DNA from: Rhizobium mongolense USDA 1844
GTDB taxonomy: Bacteria; Pseudomonadota; Alphaproteobacteria; Rhizobiales; Rhizobiaceae
Assembly: GCF_000419765.1 (NCBI RefSeq)
Contig: NZ_ATTQ01000002.1
Span: 310,001 to 374,000, forward strand
Length of the DNA stretch: 64,000 bases
Direction: 5' to 3'
This document shows positions 9,430-19,086 of the stretch, in pieces (within the stretch, counting starts at the first letter, position 1; each line of letters begins with the position of its first letter). Made by a program: the position numbers and the translations under genes. The notes under the pieces are model-generated. The model was not told the origin of the DNA and did no database searches. It saw nothing but the letters and a program-made list of their open reading frames with translations.

Positions 9430-11030
9430 TTCGGCTTGAAAATAAAACCAAAGCGGGAAATCGACGCAATCAAAATCAACAACGTTTCAGTCAACCAGAA
9501 GTAAGCTTGCTGTGAAAACAAGTTCCCGGAAGCGCTGCCGAATCCCTCAAGGGTTGCGTCCATGAACCCTCTCTCATTGAGGCTGAGCCCTGCAACAATC
9601 TGCCCGCGCGCATTCACGATCGCCGAGATGCCGTTGTTGGCGTCACGAATCAGCGGCAAACCGGTCTCCACGGCGCGCACCCGCGCTTGCTGGAAGTGCT
9701 GGTAAGGACCGGGCGTATTGCCGAACCACGCGTCGTTCGTGATGTTCAAGATCGCGCCGGCATCGGCGATGTCGCCGGTCATCTCGTCGGCGAAGATGAT
9801 CTCGTAACAGACCAGAGGATAGAGCTTCAGCCCCGTCGGCAGTTCCAGGAGATGGCGCGTTGCCGCGGCAGAGAAGCCGCCCGGCATTTCGACGATATTG
9901 CGGATGCCGAAATCGTCGAGGATATTCTCGAACGGCACATATTCGCCGAATGGAACGAGATGCACCTTGTCGGAAGCCGCGACGATCTGGCCGCGTCCAT
10001 CGAACGCGTAGATCGAATTGTAATAGCGCACCGGGTTTCCCGGCCCCATCTCTTCGGCGCGCACGGCGCCTGCAATCAGAATCTGATTGTCGTCCAGGGT
10101 ATCGGCGATCCGGGTAAGAGCATCCTGGTTGTCGGTGAGGATGAAAGGGATCGAGGTCTCCGGCCAGACGATGATGTCCGGCTTCTTTCCGCCGTCTTGC
10201 GGCGCTTCGGCGGAGAGCTTCAAATGCATCTCGAAGATGGCCGAGCGGTCGGCGTTGCTGTCGAGCTTGGCCGCCTGATCGATCATCGGCTGCACGAGCC
10301 GGACCACTGGCCGTTTCTCCTGCGGCAGCGTGGGCGCTTCCGGCGCGAGATAAAGCACATAACCGCCGTAGCCGACATGAGCTGCAAAAAGCAGCGCGGC
10401 CAGCCCCACACCCGCCGTCGCACCCTGCCGTGTCCCAAGAAGAGCGGGCGCGGCGAAGACGAAGACGGCAAGCGCCGTCACGCCCGTGGTGCCGACGACG
10501 TGTGCGGACTGCATCATCAGCGGCATCGGCATGATGCCGTAGCCGACCGCATTCCATGGAAAACCCGTGAAGCTGACGCCGCGCAACCACTCGAAGAGGC
10601 CGAAGCTTGCGGCAAGTGCTGCAATGCGGCCCATCCCGTCCGACCAGAAGATGCGGGCGACAGCCGCCGCAAGGCCATAATAGATCGACAGCACTGCCGG
10701 CAGGCCGAGGATTGCGAGCGGCAGCGCCCAGGCAAATTCTTCCGAGTCGATCATCAGCGCATGGCCAAGCCACCAGAGGCCTGCGACGAAATAGCCGAAG
10801 CCGAAGAACCACCCGATCGCGAAGGAAGGCCACAGCCGGCCGAGGACGCTTGCCTCGGGGGAGGCGGCTGCGCCATCGATCAGCCAGACGAGGAGCGTGA
10901 ATGAGAGGAACATCGCCGCAAAAAAGCCGATCGGCGGAAGTGCCAGAACGGCAAATGCACCGGCCAGGACAGCCAGCAATGCTCGTTTGAAACCCCAGGC
11001 CAGGATGACCCTGTCCGCAAGCCGCTCCAT
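9426..11030 (-). CDS. lnt: Apolipoprotein N-acyltransferase
   Basis: The start MERLADRVILAWG at 11030 has a GGAG site five bases upstream and gives 534 residues; a further in-frame start would add nine residues. Lnt adds the third acyl chain to the N-terminal cysteine of lipoproteins in the inner membrane. Several N-terminal membrane segments precede a periplasmic nitrilase-like domain. Catalytic-triad regions are visible: VWPETSIPF (Glu), a DKVHLVPFGEYVPFE loop (Lys) and LVCYEIIFAD (Cys). It lies between corC and praR, the usual corC-lnt neighbourhood. Confidence 0.95.
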   Translation of the reverse strand: MERLADRVILAWGFKRALLAVLAGAFAVLALPPIGFFAAMFLSFTLLVWLIDGAAASPEASVLGRLWPSFAIGWFFGFGYFVAGLWWLGHALMIDSEEFAWALPLAILGLPAVLSIYYGLAAAVARIFWSDGMGRIAALAASFGLFEWLRGVSFTGFPWNAVGYGIMPMPLMMQSAHVVGTTGVTALAVFVFAAPALLGTRQGATAGVGLAALLFAAHVGYGGYVLYLAPEAPTLPQEKRPVVRLVQPMIDQAAKLDSNADRSAIFEMHLKLSAEAPQDGGKKPDIIVWPETSIPFILTDNQDALTRIADTLDDNQILIAGAVRAEEMGPGNPVRYYNSIYAFDGRGQIVAASDKVHLVPFGEYVPFENILDDFGIRNIVEMPGGFSAAATRHLLELPTGLKLYPLVCYEIIFADEMTGDIADAGAILNITNDAWFGNTPGPYQHFQQARVRAVETGLPLIRDANNGISAIVNARGQIVAGLSLNERGFMDATLEGFGSASGNLFSQQAYFWLTETLLILIASISRFGFIFKPN

Positions 11031-11108
11031 GCGCACTCCAATCAAGCCGCGAATCAACCCGGTCCGCAGTCTTTCAAAAAAGCGGCGCTTTGTCGTGCCA
11101 TGCGAAAA

Positions 11109-12242
11109 TCAGTTCGACGTGGATTCGGCAGTCCGGTCGTCTGTTGCCTCAGCACCGGTCGTACTGTCGCCATCCGCCTTGACACGGCGGCGGATGGCCT
11201 GACGCTTGCGGGTGATGCGCACGCGCTTGATGCGGCGCGGATCGGCCTCGAGAATGTGAAATTCGAAATCCGGCAGCGCCTGGACCACTTCTCCGCGAAC
11301 CGGAATGCGGCCGAGGGCGGAGAAGATGAGACCGCCTAGCGTATCGACCTCGTCCACCTGCTCGCTGATGTCGAAATCCGGGCCGATCGCCTCTGCAATC
11401 TCTTCCAGTTCGACGCGGGCATCGGCCACAAACACGTCTTCGGAAATGCGCTTGAACATGACTTCTTCGTCGTCATGCTCGTCGTCGATGTCGCCGACGA
11501 CCATCTCGACGATGTCCTCGTGTGAAGCGAGGCCGTCGGTACCGCCATATTCATCGATGACGAGCGCCATCTGCGTGCGGTTCACCTGCATTCGGCGAAG
11601 CAGATCGGATGCCAGCATCGACGGCGGCACGAAGAGGATCTTACGAATGATGCCGGCCTCGGCGAGCGTCTTTTGCAGGTCGACGCGGGCGAGGTCGAAA
11701 TTCGGCTTTGCGGAGCGCACCGGCTTTTGAATGTTCTCTGTAGCGATCTCGACGAGCGGCTTGGCAGTCTTGGAACCTGCCCGGCGCTTGTTGCGTGCCT
11801 GCTTTGCGACATAGGAAAGCAGGTCGCGGATGTGCACCATGCCGCGCGGATCGTCGAGCGTATCGGCATATACGGGCATGCGCGAGCGTCCGGATTCCTC
11901 GAACAGGATCATCAATTCGCCGATGGTGATATTCTGGTCGACCGCCTCGATGTCGGCGCGCGGGACCATGACGTCGGCGACACGCACTTCGCGGAAACGC
12001 AGGATGTTGTGGAGCATCGCCCGCTCGTCGGGCGAAAAGGCATCGTCGCCAGTATCGTTCGTCATAAGCGCGTCGGCGAGATCTTCGCGGATGCGCGAAC
12101 CTTGCTGGGGCCGGAGAATGCGGGCGGCACGCGCCCAGAATGATCGTCCTGAATGCCTGCTACTACTGCCCGCCTCATCTGAGGAGGAGGATTGATCGGC
12201 GTCCTTGGTTTCCGCCGCCGGTTTCGTTGTAAAGTCGCTCAT
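11109..12242 (-). CDS. corC: CBS-domain protein of the CorC/HlyC (TlyC) family
   Basis: The 377-residue protein has a disordered Ser/Asp-rich N-terminus, two CBS repeats ([17 protein letters not shown] and the region with [16 protein letters not shown]), the [17 protein letters not shown] motif and a C-terminal CorC_HlyC domain ending in [14 protein letters not shown]-like sequence. It lacks the N-terminal DUF21 membrane domain, as do YbeX/CorC proteins. These act with magnesium efflux and, in the ybeZYX-lnt cluster, with ribosome maturation. Its start overlaps ybeY in an ATGA junction. Confidence 0.88.
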   Translation of the reverse strand: MSDFTTKPAAETKDADQSSSSDEAGSSSRHSGRSFWARAARILRPQQGSRIREDLADALMTNDTGDDAFSPDERAMLHNILRFREVRVADVMVPRADIEAVDQNITIGELMILFEESGRSRMPVYADTLDDPRGMVHIRDLLSYVAKQARNKRRAGSKTAKPLVEIATENIQKPVRSAKPNFDLARVDLQKTLAEAGIIRKILFVPPSMLASDLLRRMQVNRTQMALVIDEYGGTDGLASHEDIVEMVVGDIDDEHDDEEVMFKRISEDVFVADARVELEEIAEAIGPDFDISEQVDEVDTLGGLIFSALGRIPVRGEVVQALPDFEFHILEADPRRIKRVRITRKRQAIRRRVKADGDSTTGAEATDDRTAESTSN

Positions 12243-12754
12243 GGTTCCATTTTAAGGTCTTGACCCTCGTATGGGTCAGATAGGCCGAGTACTGCCAAAA
12301 TGCGAGTCTCCAACCCCTCCATAATTTCGGCTTCGTCGTTATTCATATGGTCGTAGCCGAAGAGATGCAAGAAACCATGCACCATCAGATGCGACAGATG
12401 GTCCTCGAACGATTTTTCGAGCTCTCGCGCTTCCCGTTCGACGGTCTCCCTGGCGATGATGATATCACCAAGCATCGGACCTGGCATCTGTCCCGGCGCT
12501 ATCGGAAAGGCAGGGAAGGAAAGGACATTGGTTGCCTTGTCTTTCTTGCGCCATTTAGCGTTGATGGCGCGGATGGCCTCGTCATCCGTGAAGACAAGCG
12601 AAAGCTCCGTCGCCGTCTTGGGAAACCTCTGCCGCTCATCTTTTTCGAGAACCTTCGCTGCCGCTTCCAGCACGCGTTCGGCCAAGGCCTGAAGTTCATT
12701 CTCGAAGGGCCAGTCGCCCTCCTCGATGCTGACCTGGATATCGATTTCGGCCAT
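12239..12754 (-). CDS. ybeY: Endoribonuclease/rRNA maturation factor YbeY
   Basis: The 171-residue protein shows the zinc-binding motif [19 protein letters not shown], which is diagnostic of the UPF0054/YbeY family, plus [18 protein letters not shown] upstream. YbeY is a single-strand-specific endoribonuclease involved in 16S rRNA 3' maturation and sRNA control; the Sinorhizobium homologue affects symbiosis. It shares one base with the end of phoH and four with the start of corC, so the three are translationally coupled. Confidence 0.95.
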   Translation of the reverse strand: MAEIDIQVSIEEGDWPFENELQALAERVLEAAAKVLEKDERQRFPKTATELSLVFTDDEAIRAINAKWRKKDKATNVLSFPAFPIAPGQMPGPMLGDIIIARETVEREARELEKSFEDHLSHLMVHGFLHLFGYDHMNNDEAEIMEGLETRILAVLGLSDPYEGQDLKMEP

Positions 12755-13806
12755 CAGACCTGCGGTCCGGCGTCTTCCGGCCGCGTCGTATAGGTGGCGT
12801 CATAGGCCCTTACGATCCGTCCGACCAGCGGATGGCGCACGACGTCGACATCCTTGAAGCGGATCGTCGAGATTCCTTCCACGCCGTCGAGCAGATGCAG
12901 TGCTTCGACAAGTCCGGACTTCACGCCGCGCGGCAAATCGATCTGGCTCGGGTCGCCCGTGATGATCATGCGCGAATTCTCGCCGAGACGCGTCAGGAAC
13001 ATCTTCATCTGCATCGATGTCGTATTCTGTGCTTCGTCAAGGATGATGGCCGCGTTCGAGAGGGTGCGTCCGCGCATGAAGGCGAGCGGCGCGATCTCAA
13101 TGACGCCGGCCGTGATCGCGCGCTCAACCTTGTCTCCGGGGATCATGTCGTAGAGCGCATCATAGAGCGGCCGGAGATAAGGATCGACCTTTTCCTTCAT
13201 GTCGCCCGGCAGGAAGCCAAGGCGCTCGCCGGCTTCGACGGCTGGCCGCGAAAGGATGATCTTCTCGACGGCGCCGCGTTCCAGCATCTGGGCCGCGTGC
13301 GCGACGGCGAGATAGGTCTTGCCCGTGCCGGCCGGGCCGACGCCGAAGACAAGTTCTGCGCGCTCCATCGCGCGTATATAGGCATCCTGCGTCGGCGTGC
13401 GCGCAACGATGGTCTTCTTGCGTGTCGAAATCTGCGCCATGGTCAGCTTGGCTTTTTTCTCCATGGTCGGCAGGCTCAACTGATCGTCGGCGGCAACCGC
13501 CATGCGGATAGCGCCTTCCACGTCGGATCGTTCCACGCTGCCGCCTTTCTGGAGCTTTTCATAGAGGTAGTCCAGCGTGCGCCGGGCCTGGTTGGTGGCG
13601 ACGACGTCACCGGTGATAACGACGGAATTGCCGCGCGCACGCGCATCGATATGCAGCCGCTCTTCGAGAAGCTTCAGGTTCTGATCGAATTGGCCAAATA
13701 GCTCGCTGGCGAACCGGTTGTTCTCGAACGTCAGGACGAAGTGATTGGCGTCGCTCGCAATGCGTGGGTGGCGCGGTGAAGAAGAAACCAATTCTTGTCC
13801 GTTCAA
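12754..13806 (-). CDS. phoH: PhoH-like ATPase (YbeZ type)
   Basis: A 350-residue protein with Walker A GPAGTGKT at about residues 157-164 followed by the PhoH-family [18 protein letters not shown] segment, Walker [13 protein letters not shown] and sensor [11 protein letters not shown]. An N-terminal KH-like region precedes the ATPase domain. In the conserved phoH-ybeY-corC-lnt cluster it is thought to act with YbeY in rRNA processing, possibly as a helicase; the exact activity is not settled. Gap to miaB is 18 bases. Confidence 0.93.
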   Translation of the reverse strand: MNGQELVSSSPRHPRIASDANHFVLTFENNRFASELFGQFDQNLKLLEERLHIDARARGNSVVITGDVVATNQARRTLDYLYEKLQKGGSVERSDVEGAIRMAVAADDQLSLPTMEKKAKLTMAQISTRKKTIVARTPTQDAYIRAMERAELVFGVGPAGTGKTYLAVAHAAQMLERGAVEKIILSRPAVEAGERLGFLPGDMKEKVDPYLRPLYDALYDMIPGDKVERAITAGVIEIAPLAFMRGRTLSNAAIILDEAQNTTSMQMKMFLTRLGENSRMIITGDPSQIDLPRGVKSGLVEALHLLDGVEGISTIRFKDVDVVRHPLVGRIVRAYDATYTTRPEDAGPQV

Positions 13807-13824
13807 GCGGTCGAGCTCCCTAGG

Positions 13825-15246
13825 TTAAACCTCAGCCTCTGCAAACTCGGCAAACAGGCTGTTCGTTCCGGTTCCGGTGATTCGCACTTTGATAATGTCA
13901 CCGATTTGCGATGCTTTTGCATCAACATTCACCGACTGAAGCCAGGGAGAACGGCCGATAAGCTGTCCTGGCATGCGGCCGGGCTTTTCAAGCAACAAAT
14001 CGATCTCCTTGCCGATGCAGGATTCGTTGAAACCCTGCGTCTGCTTGAGGAGAAGCGCTTGCAGGCGCTCGAGCCGTTCTGCCTTGATCTCTTCCGGCAC
14101 CTGGTCCTTCAGTTCCGCCCCGGGCGTACCCGGCCGCGTCGAATATTTGAAGGAGAAAGCCTGCGCATAGCCAACCTCCTCCACCAGACGCAGTGTAGCT
14201 TCAAAATCCTTGTCTGTCTCCCCAGGAAAACCAACGATGAAATCGCCCGAAAGCGCAATATCGGGGCGCGCTGCACGGATGCGCGCGATCAGCGCCATGT
14301 ATTCGGCTGCCGTATGGCGCCGGTTCATGGCTTTCAGGATGCGGTCCGAGCCCGCCTGCACCGGCAGGTGCAAGTAGGGCATCAGCGCCCGCAGGTCACG
14401 ATGCGCCTCGATCAGGCGGTCGTCCATGTCGCGCGGATGGCTGGTGGTGTAGCGAAGCCGCGCAAGCCCGGGAATTTCAGCGAGGCGATAGAGTAGATCG
14501 CCAAGGCTCCATTCTTCGCCGTTGACCCCGGCGCCGTGCCACGCGTTGACGTTCTGGCCGAGCAATGTGATCTCGCGCACTCCGCCTTCGACGAGTTTTT
14601 GCGCCTCCTCGACAATCTGGCTGACCGGCCGGGAGATCTCCGAACCGCGCGTGTAAGGTACGACGCAGAAGGTACAGAACTTGTCGCAGCCTTCCTGCAC
14701 CGTCAGGAACGAGGTCACGCCGCGCGAGCGGATCTTCTTGCTTTCGGCAATCGGCAGATGCTCGAATTTATCTTCCAGTGCATATTCCGTATCGACGACG
14801 CGATGGCCCTGCTTGGCGCGCCGCAGCGCGTCCGGCAGGCGGTGATAGGTCTGCGGGCCGATGACGACATCGACGGCAGGCGCCCGGCGGAGGATTTCTT
14901 CGCCTTCTGCCTGGGCAACGCAGCCGGTCACGCCGATCATCATCTCGCGCCCGTCGGCGGCTTTCTTCTTTTTCATCTCGCGCAAACGACCGAGCGCCGA
15001 ATAAACCTTTTCGGCCGCCTTTTCACGGATATGACAGGTATTCAAGAGAACGAGATCAGCCTCATCCATGTTCTCCGTCAGCTCGTAACCGTCGCGGGCG
15101 AGTGCATCGCTCATGCGCGTCGAGTCGTAGACGTTCATCTGACAGCCATAGGTCTTGATGAAAACCTTGCGGCTGTTGCTGCCATCGCGAAGGTCCTCGC
15201 TGGGGACGGTCTCCGGGGCCGAAAGAAGGGCGCTGTCTTGGGTCAT
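13825..15246 (-). CDS. miaB: tRNA-2-methylthio-N6-dimethylallyladenosine synthase
   Basis: The 473-residue protein has the methylthiotransferase architecture: an N-terminal UPF0004 domain with [21 protein letters not shown] and GCVAQAEGE cysteines for the auxiliary cluster, the radical SAM motif [16 protein letters not shown], and a C-terminal TRAM domain. MiaB adds the 2-methylthio group to i6A37 of tRNAs reading UNN codons. Length is typical. It lies between olsA and phoH on the same strand. Confidence 0.96.
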   Translation of the reverse strand: MTQDSALLSAPETVPSEDLRDGSNSRKVFIKTYGCQMNVYDSTRMSDALARDGYELTENMDEADLVLLNTCHIREKAAEKVYSALGRLREMKKKKAADGREMMIGVTGCVAQAEGEEILRRAPAVDVVIGPQTYHRLPDALRRAKQGHRVVDTEYALEDKFEHLPIAESKKIRSRGVTSFLTVQEGCDKFCTFCVVPYTRGSEISRPVSQIVEEAQKLVEGGVREITLLGQNVNAWHGAGVNGEEWSLGDLLYRLAEIPGLARLRYTTSHPRDMDDRLIEAHRDLRALMPYLHLPVQAGSDRILKAMNRRHTAAEYMALIARIRAARPDIALSGDFIVGFPGETDKDFEATLRLVEEVGYAQAFSFKYSTRPGTPGAELKDQVPEEIKAERLERLQALLLKQTQGFNESCIGKEIDLLLEKPGRMPGQLIGRSPWLQSVNVDAKASQIGDIIKVRITGTGTNSLFAEFAEAEV

Positions 15247-15295
15247 GGCGGGCTATTTAGTGGTTTTTTGCCCGCTAGAAAATCGAAATCTTCCC

Positions 15296-16093
15296 TCAAG
15301 AGATTTCGCGGCCGCGCAGGCGGCTGTTGAGCATTGTACGGATACGCCGTGCAATGGTGGCGCTGACATCCTTCCGGTTCGAATCGGAACGGTATTCGAC
15401 CGCCTCGCCGAAGGAGACTTCGGCATCGAGCGCTGCGCATTTCACGACGTCAATCAGGTGCGGCACGAGTTCCACGTCGCCTGGCCAGCCGGCCAGCGGG
15501 CGGTGATAGCGGCCCATTGCAACGCCGTGCGCCTTTGTATAGGCAATCGCAACCGGCTGGACGAAGACGGAACCGTTCGGCGAGTGCGGCACAGCCATGG
15601 CGGCCGCTCCGAAGAGCGAGGATTTGACTTCCAAAAGGCGATTGCCGTCCGAGGTCGTGCCTTCGGGAAAGAGCACGATGATCTCGCCGTCCGCCATGCG
15701 GGATGCGATCTCGCTTGCCTGATTGCCAGTCTTTCGCTTCTCTTCGCGGACGATGAAGACGCTTTTCTGCAGCCGGGCAAGCAGGCCGAAGATGGGCCAG
15801 TCGCGCACTTCTATCTTGGCGATGAAAGCGACATCGGCGACCGAGGACATGACCATGATATCCATCCACGATGCATGATTAACGCATAGCATCAGCGGGC
15901 GGCGCCCCTCAAGCTTGCCGTGGACCTTCACGCGAATGCCGAGGGCGTGGCAGGCTGCGCGGTGCCATAGGCGCGGAAGAATGCGACGAAGCTTCCATTC
16001 GAAATGGAGGCCGAGAAGCTGGAGGGGCACCAGCAGCATGCTGGCGGCAGCGACGACGACCGTGGCGTAGGCAATGCGCAGCCAGACGATCAA
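15296..16093 (-). CDS. olsA: Acyltransferase, probably lyso-ornithine lipid O-acyltransferase OlsA
   Basis: This 265-residue PlsC-family protein has an N-terminal membrane segment (about residues 5-28), the NHASWMDIMV motif (His-Asp catalytic dyad) and the LFPEGTTSDG substrate motif. PlsC and OlsA share these motifs, so sequence alone fits either 1-acylglycerol-3-phosphate or lyso-ornithine lipid acylation. The gene order praR-lnt-corC-ybeY-phoH-miaB-this gene matches what I know of S. meliloti, where the gene in this position (SMc01116) is OlsA, and olsB lies in this window at 31724-32599. OlsA adds the second, ester-linked fatty acid to make ornithine lipid. Confidence 0.72.
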   Translation of the reverse strand: MIVWLRIAYATVVVAAASMLLVPLQLLGLHFEWKLRRILPRLWHRAACHALGIRVKVHGKLEGRRPLMLCVNHASWMDIMVMSSVADVAFIAKIEVRDWPIFGLLARLQKSVFIVREEKRKTGNQASEIASRMADGEIIVLFPEGTTSDGNRLLEVKSSLFGAAAMAVPHSPNGSVFVQPVAIAYTKAHGVAMGRYHRPLAGWPGDVELVPHLIDVVKCAALDAEVSFGEAVEYRSDSNRKDVSATIARRIRTMLNSRLRGREIS

Positions 16094-16123
16094 CGCGAAC
16101 TCCTTGCGGCTGCGGTCATCGGC

Positions 16124-16552
16124 TCAGCGTTCGTCTTTCTTCAGTGGAATGCCGTAAAGCTCCAGCCGATGATCGACAAGCTGGAAGCCATGCTCACGGG
16201 CAATGCGCTCCTGCAGCGCTTCAATCTCCGGCGAGCGGAATTCGATGACCACGCCGTTCTTCAGGTCTATCAGGTGGTCGTGATGTTCTTCCGGCACCGT
16301 TTCATAGCGCGAACGGCCGTCGCGGAAATCATGGCGGGCGATGATGCCGGCATCCTCAAAAAGCTTGACGGTCCGATAGACGGTGGAAATCGAAATCTTC
16401 GCGTCGACCTTCGCGGAACGGCGATAAAGTTCCTCGACATCCGGGTGATCTGCCGACTCTTCCAGGATGCGGGCGATCACGCGGCGCTGTTCGGTCATTC
16501 GCATGCCGCGCTCGGTGCAAAGCTCCTCAAGGGTCTTGGCTGCGTCGGTCAT
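16124..16552 (-). CDS. mur: Fur-family regulator, probably Mur (manganese-responsive)
   Basis: A 142-residue Fur-family protein: winged helix (RMTEQRRVIARILEESADHP, then SISTVYRTVKLFEDAGII) and a C-terminal dimerisation domain with the EEHHDHLIDLKNGVVIEF segment. The paired CxxC structural-zinc cysteines of many Fur proteins are absent (LIDLKNG instead of a cysteine pair), as in rhizobial Fur/Mur proteins, which repress Mn uptake (sitABCD) with Mn2+. The regulator is embedded between rimI and olsA in a colinear run; I see no Mur operator here. Confidence 0.82.
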   Translation of the reverse strand: MTDAAKTLEELCTERGMRMTEQRRVIARILEESADHPDVEELYRRSAKVDAKISISTVYRTVKLFEDAGIIARHDFRDGRSRYETVPEEHHDHLIDLKNGVVIEFRSPEIEALQERIAREHGFQLVDHRLELYGIPLKKDER

Positions 16553-16589
16553 TGGCGGCCTTCATTCCAGATTCCAATTCTCAACGGAA

Positions 16590-17090
16590 CTAGCGAAGAA
16601 CGCGCTTCATGACAAGCGCCGTGGAAACGGCGCCGTTCGCATCCTTGTAGTATCCGCGGCGCTCGCCGATTTTCTCGAAGCCGAGCTTGTGGTAGAGGCC
16701 GAGGGCGGCGGCATTGCCGTCGTCGACTTCCAGGAACATGCTCTCACCCCCGCGCAGCTTGGCTTCACGCATTGCAGCCTGCATCAGCCGCCAGCCGAGG
16801 CCGGCACGGGCAACCTTCGCCTGTACGGCGATCGACAGGATTTCCGCTTCGCCTGCGACCTGGCGCGCAAGCACGAAGCCCGGCAGCGGTTTTTTCAAGA
16901 AAGCGTTGGTCTGGTGCGCCACGAAGCCGAAGACATTGTCCTGGCTGAGCAGGCTGTGGAATTCGCCGTCACCCCAGGGGCGGGCAAAGCGTTCGCCATG
17001 CAGCGCAGCGACCGCGCGGCAATCGTCGCTGCCCATTGCGATGATCTCGAATTCGGGCTTCAGAGTGAGATAGGATTCCAGCATGGTCAC
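16590..17090 (-). CDS. rimI: RimI-like ribosomal-protein alanine N-acetyltransferase
   Basis: A 166-residue GNAT protein with the acetyl-CoA loop VQAKVARAGLGWRLMQAAM and the RimI-like FLEVDDGNAAALGLYHKLGF segment. RimI acetylates the N-terminus of S18 and sometimes other proteins. It directly follows tsaB, with a GTG start in a GTGA overlap; an ATG two codons later at 17084 is an alternative. The tsaB-rimI pairing is widespread and supports the call. Confidence 0.9.
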   Translation of the reverse strand: MTMLESYLTLKPEFEIIAMGSDDCRAVAALHGERFARPWGDGEFHSLLSQDNVFGFVAHQTNAFLKKPLPGFVLARQVAGEAEILSIAVQAKVARAGLGWRLMQAAMREAKLRGGESMFLEVDDGNAAALGLYHKLGFEKIGERRGYYKDANGAVSTALVMKRVLR

Positions 17091-17746
17091 ACTCGCGCGA
17101 TCGCGAACCCGGCCTGCGGTTTGGCGTCGGGTCCGCGCAGATAAAGAGGCTTCGGCTTTCCTGAACCGGGATCGGCGGCTGCACCAAGGCGTGCCACGAT
17201 GGAAATTGGAAACATATTGGCGTGTTCGCCCGTCGCGTTCGGCTTCAGCAGCGGCGTGGCGGAGCCCGTGATCTCGCCGGCAAAGGCCGTCGCAATAGTT
17301 TTCGCCGCCTCGATCGTCACTGCGCGAGGTTCATCGAGCGCCGGGCCGTCGGCGGAAAAACTCTGGAGATAGATTTCACCGCGCTTGGCGTCCATGGCGG
17401 CAAGAACGGGGCGGCCGGGTGTCTTTTCGCGCTGGGCGGCGGCCATAGTCTCCAGCGTCGTGATGCCGACAGTGGGGATGTTGAGCGCAAGGCCGAAGCC
17501 ACGAGCTGCGGCGACACCGACGCGGATGCCGGTAAAGGAGCCAGGACCGATCGTGACGGCAATGCGTTCGACCATTGCGAGTTTCATATCCGCCTGATTG
17601 AGCACGCGGTCGACAATTCCCATCAAATGCTCTGCATGGCCCTTACCGATCAGGTCGGATGCCTCCCCCAGCACCGTATCCCTGCCGCTGTCGTAGAGAG
17701 CGGCAGCGCAATCTACACCAGCCGTGTCGAGCGCCAGAACAATCAT
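17087..17746 (-). CDS. tsaB: tRNA t6A37 threonylcarbamoyl-modification subunit TsaB
   Basis: With the start MIVLALDTAGVDCAAALYD the product is 219 residues, the family length. TsaB is a non-catalytic ASKHA-fold partner of TsaD in t6A synthesis. Visible motifs are the LDTAG phosphate-loop remnant, the IAVTIGPGSFTGIRVGVAAA segment that is diagnostic of TsaB, and DAKRGEIYLQ. It overlaps rimI by four bases. Confidence 0.94.
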   Translation of the reverse strand: MIVLALDTAGVDCAAALYDSGRDTVLGEASDLIGKGHAEHLMGIVDRVLNQADMKLAMVERIAVTIGPGSFTGIRVGVAAARGFGLALNIPTVGITTLETMAAAQREKTPGRPVLAAMDAKRGEIYLQSFSADGPALDEPRAVTIEAAKTIATAFAGEITGSATPLLKPNATGEHANMFPISIVARLGAAADPGSGKPKPLYLRGPDAKPQAGFAIARV

Positions 17747-17823
17747 GCCATCAATTTCCGAATAAAAGCCTACCACAAATTCAGCCGGTGCAATGCTGAG
17801 CCGGCCGAATTTTGGACAAATCG

Positions 17824-18390
17824 TCAGGCGGCGATGACTTCCTGCACTTCGGGAACGAAGTGACGAAGCAGGTTCTGGACGCCATGCTTCAGTGTTGCCG
17901 TGGACGAGGGGCAGCCGGAGCAGGAGCCCTTCATGTTAAGGTAGACCTTGCCATCCTTGAAGCCGCGGAACGTGATGTCGCCGCCATCCTGGGCAACCGC
18001 CGGGCGAACGCGGGTTTCAAGTAGCTCCTTGATGGTGAGCACGATGGTTTCGTCGGCCTCATCGAAGAATTCACCGCCGGCATCGAGCTCTTCCGAAAGC
18101 ACGGAGGCATCACCCATGACCGGCTTTCCGGACATGAAGTGTTCCATGATGGAGCCAAGGATGGCGGGCTTCAGGTGCTGCCACTCCTGGTTCTCCTTGG
18201 AAACGGAAATGAAGTCATAGCCGAAATAGACACCGGTTACGCCCGGGATTTCAAAAAGACGCGCAGCAAGCGGCGAAGCCTGGGCTTCCTCGGCGCTGCG
18301 GAACTCGGCGGTGCCGGTCTCCATCACCACCTTGCCCGGCAGGAACTTCTGTGTGGCCGGATTCGGTGTGGCTTCGGTCTGAATGAACAT
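17824..18390 (-). CDS. NFU-type iron-sulfur cluster scaffold protein
   Basis: The start MFIQTEATPNPATQKFLPG, with a GGAG site, gives 188 residues; an in-frame upstream extension lacks family similarity. An N-terminal Nfu_N (SCAP) domain precedes the C-terminal NifU-like domain with the CSGCPSS motif that binds a bridging 4Fe-4S cluster. Such proteins carry clusters to target apoproteins. It stands between usp and tsaB on the same strand. Confidence 0.94.
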   Translation of the reverse strand: MFIQTEATPNPATQKFLPGKVVMETGTAEFRSAEEAQASPLAARLFEIPGVTGVYFGYDFISVSKENQEWQHLKPAILGSIMEHFMSGKPVMGDASVLSEELDAGGEFFDEADETIVLTIKELLETRVRPAVAQDGGDITFRGFKDGKVYLNMKGSCSGCPSSTATLKHGVQNLLRHFVPEVQEVIAA

Positions 18391-18517
18391 TTCGCTCTCC
18401 ATGCGGGCCAGCTCGTCGCTCAGGCCGTCTTTAGAATTCTTCAAAAGAAAATAAGCCGATTGGCGGCGCTAATCAAGAGACAGAGACTCCAGAAATAGCC
18501 GCATTCTGCATCGGGCC

Positions 18518-19009
18518 TTACGCCAGCGCATCCAGTTCTTCGTTCGTCAGCGTGTCAGGCAGCACGGTGACAGGGATCGGGAAAGCTGCGGCTTTTCCTA
18601 CAACGGACGACACCAGCGGTCCCGGACCTTCCTTGGCGGAGCTTGCGGCCAGCACCAGGATCGCGATGTCGCGGTCTTCTTCGATCACCGCATTGATTTC
18701 CTCGACCGCACTTCCCTCGCGGATAACGACTTCCGGCTCGATGCCGATCGTTTCGCGAACCACCTGTGCCGATTTGGCGACGGTGGCCTCGGCCTCCTCA
18801 CGGGCTTCGGCCCGCATGATCTCCTCAACGCCCAGCCATTGCTGAAAATCGCCTTCGGGAATCACGTAGACAAGCACCAGCCCGCCATTGGAATTCTTGG
18901 CGCGCCGGCCGGCATAATGCACAGCGCTCTGACATTCGGGTGTGCCATCGATCACCGCCATGAATTTGCGGCGATGCCCTTCGAGCCGTGAGAGTCGCTT
19001 TGATACCAT
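18518..19009 (-). CDS. Universal stress protein (UspA) family
   Basis: The 163-residue protein has one Usp domain: strand one is KFMAVIDGTPECQSAVHYA, and a late ILVLAASSAKEGPGPLVSSVVG region corresponds to the nucleotide-binding G-2x-G-9x-G(S/T) loop, which is only partly conserved here. ATP binding is therefore uncertain. It lies between trpS and the NFU gene. Function is unknown beyond a likely stress role. Confidence 0.88.
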   Translation of the reverse strand: MVSKRLSRLEGHRRKFMAVIDGTPECQSAVHYAGRRAKNSNGGLVLVYVIPEGDFQQWLGVEEIMRAEAREEAEATVAKSAQVVRETIGIEPEVVIREGSAVEEINAVIEEDRDIAILVLAASSAKEGPGPLVSSVVGKAAAFPIPVTVLPDTLTNEELDALA

Positions 19010-19086
19010 GGCGCGGACTCTGACACCCTAACCGGGAATTTTGCAAGCCCCCGTCATCGCACGGGAGCTCGCCGTCAGCGGCGTGC

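Noticed and set aside
9687-10904. 405-codon open frame opposite lnt
   Set aside because: Antisense shadow of lnt, rich in Arg and Asp, with no recognisable domain.
15370-15395. GGTTCGAATC-like sequence resembling a tRNA T arm
   Set aside because: It lies inside olsA coding sequence and no acceptor or anticodon arm can be formed around it.
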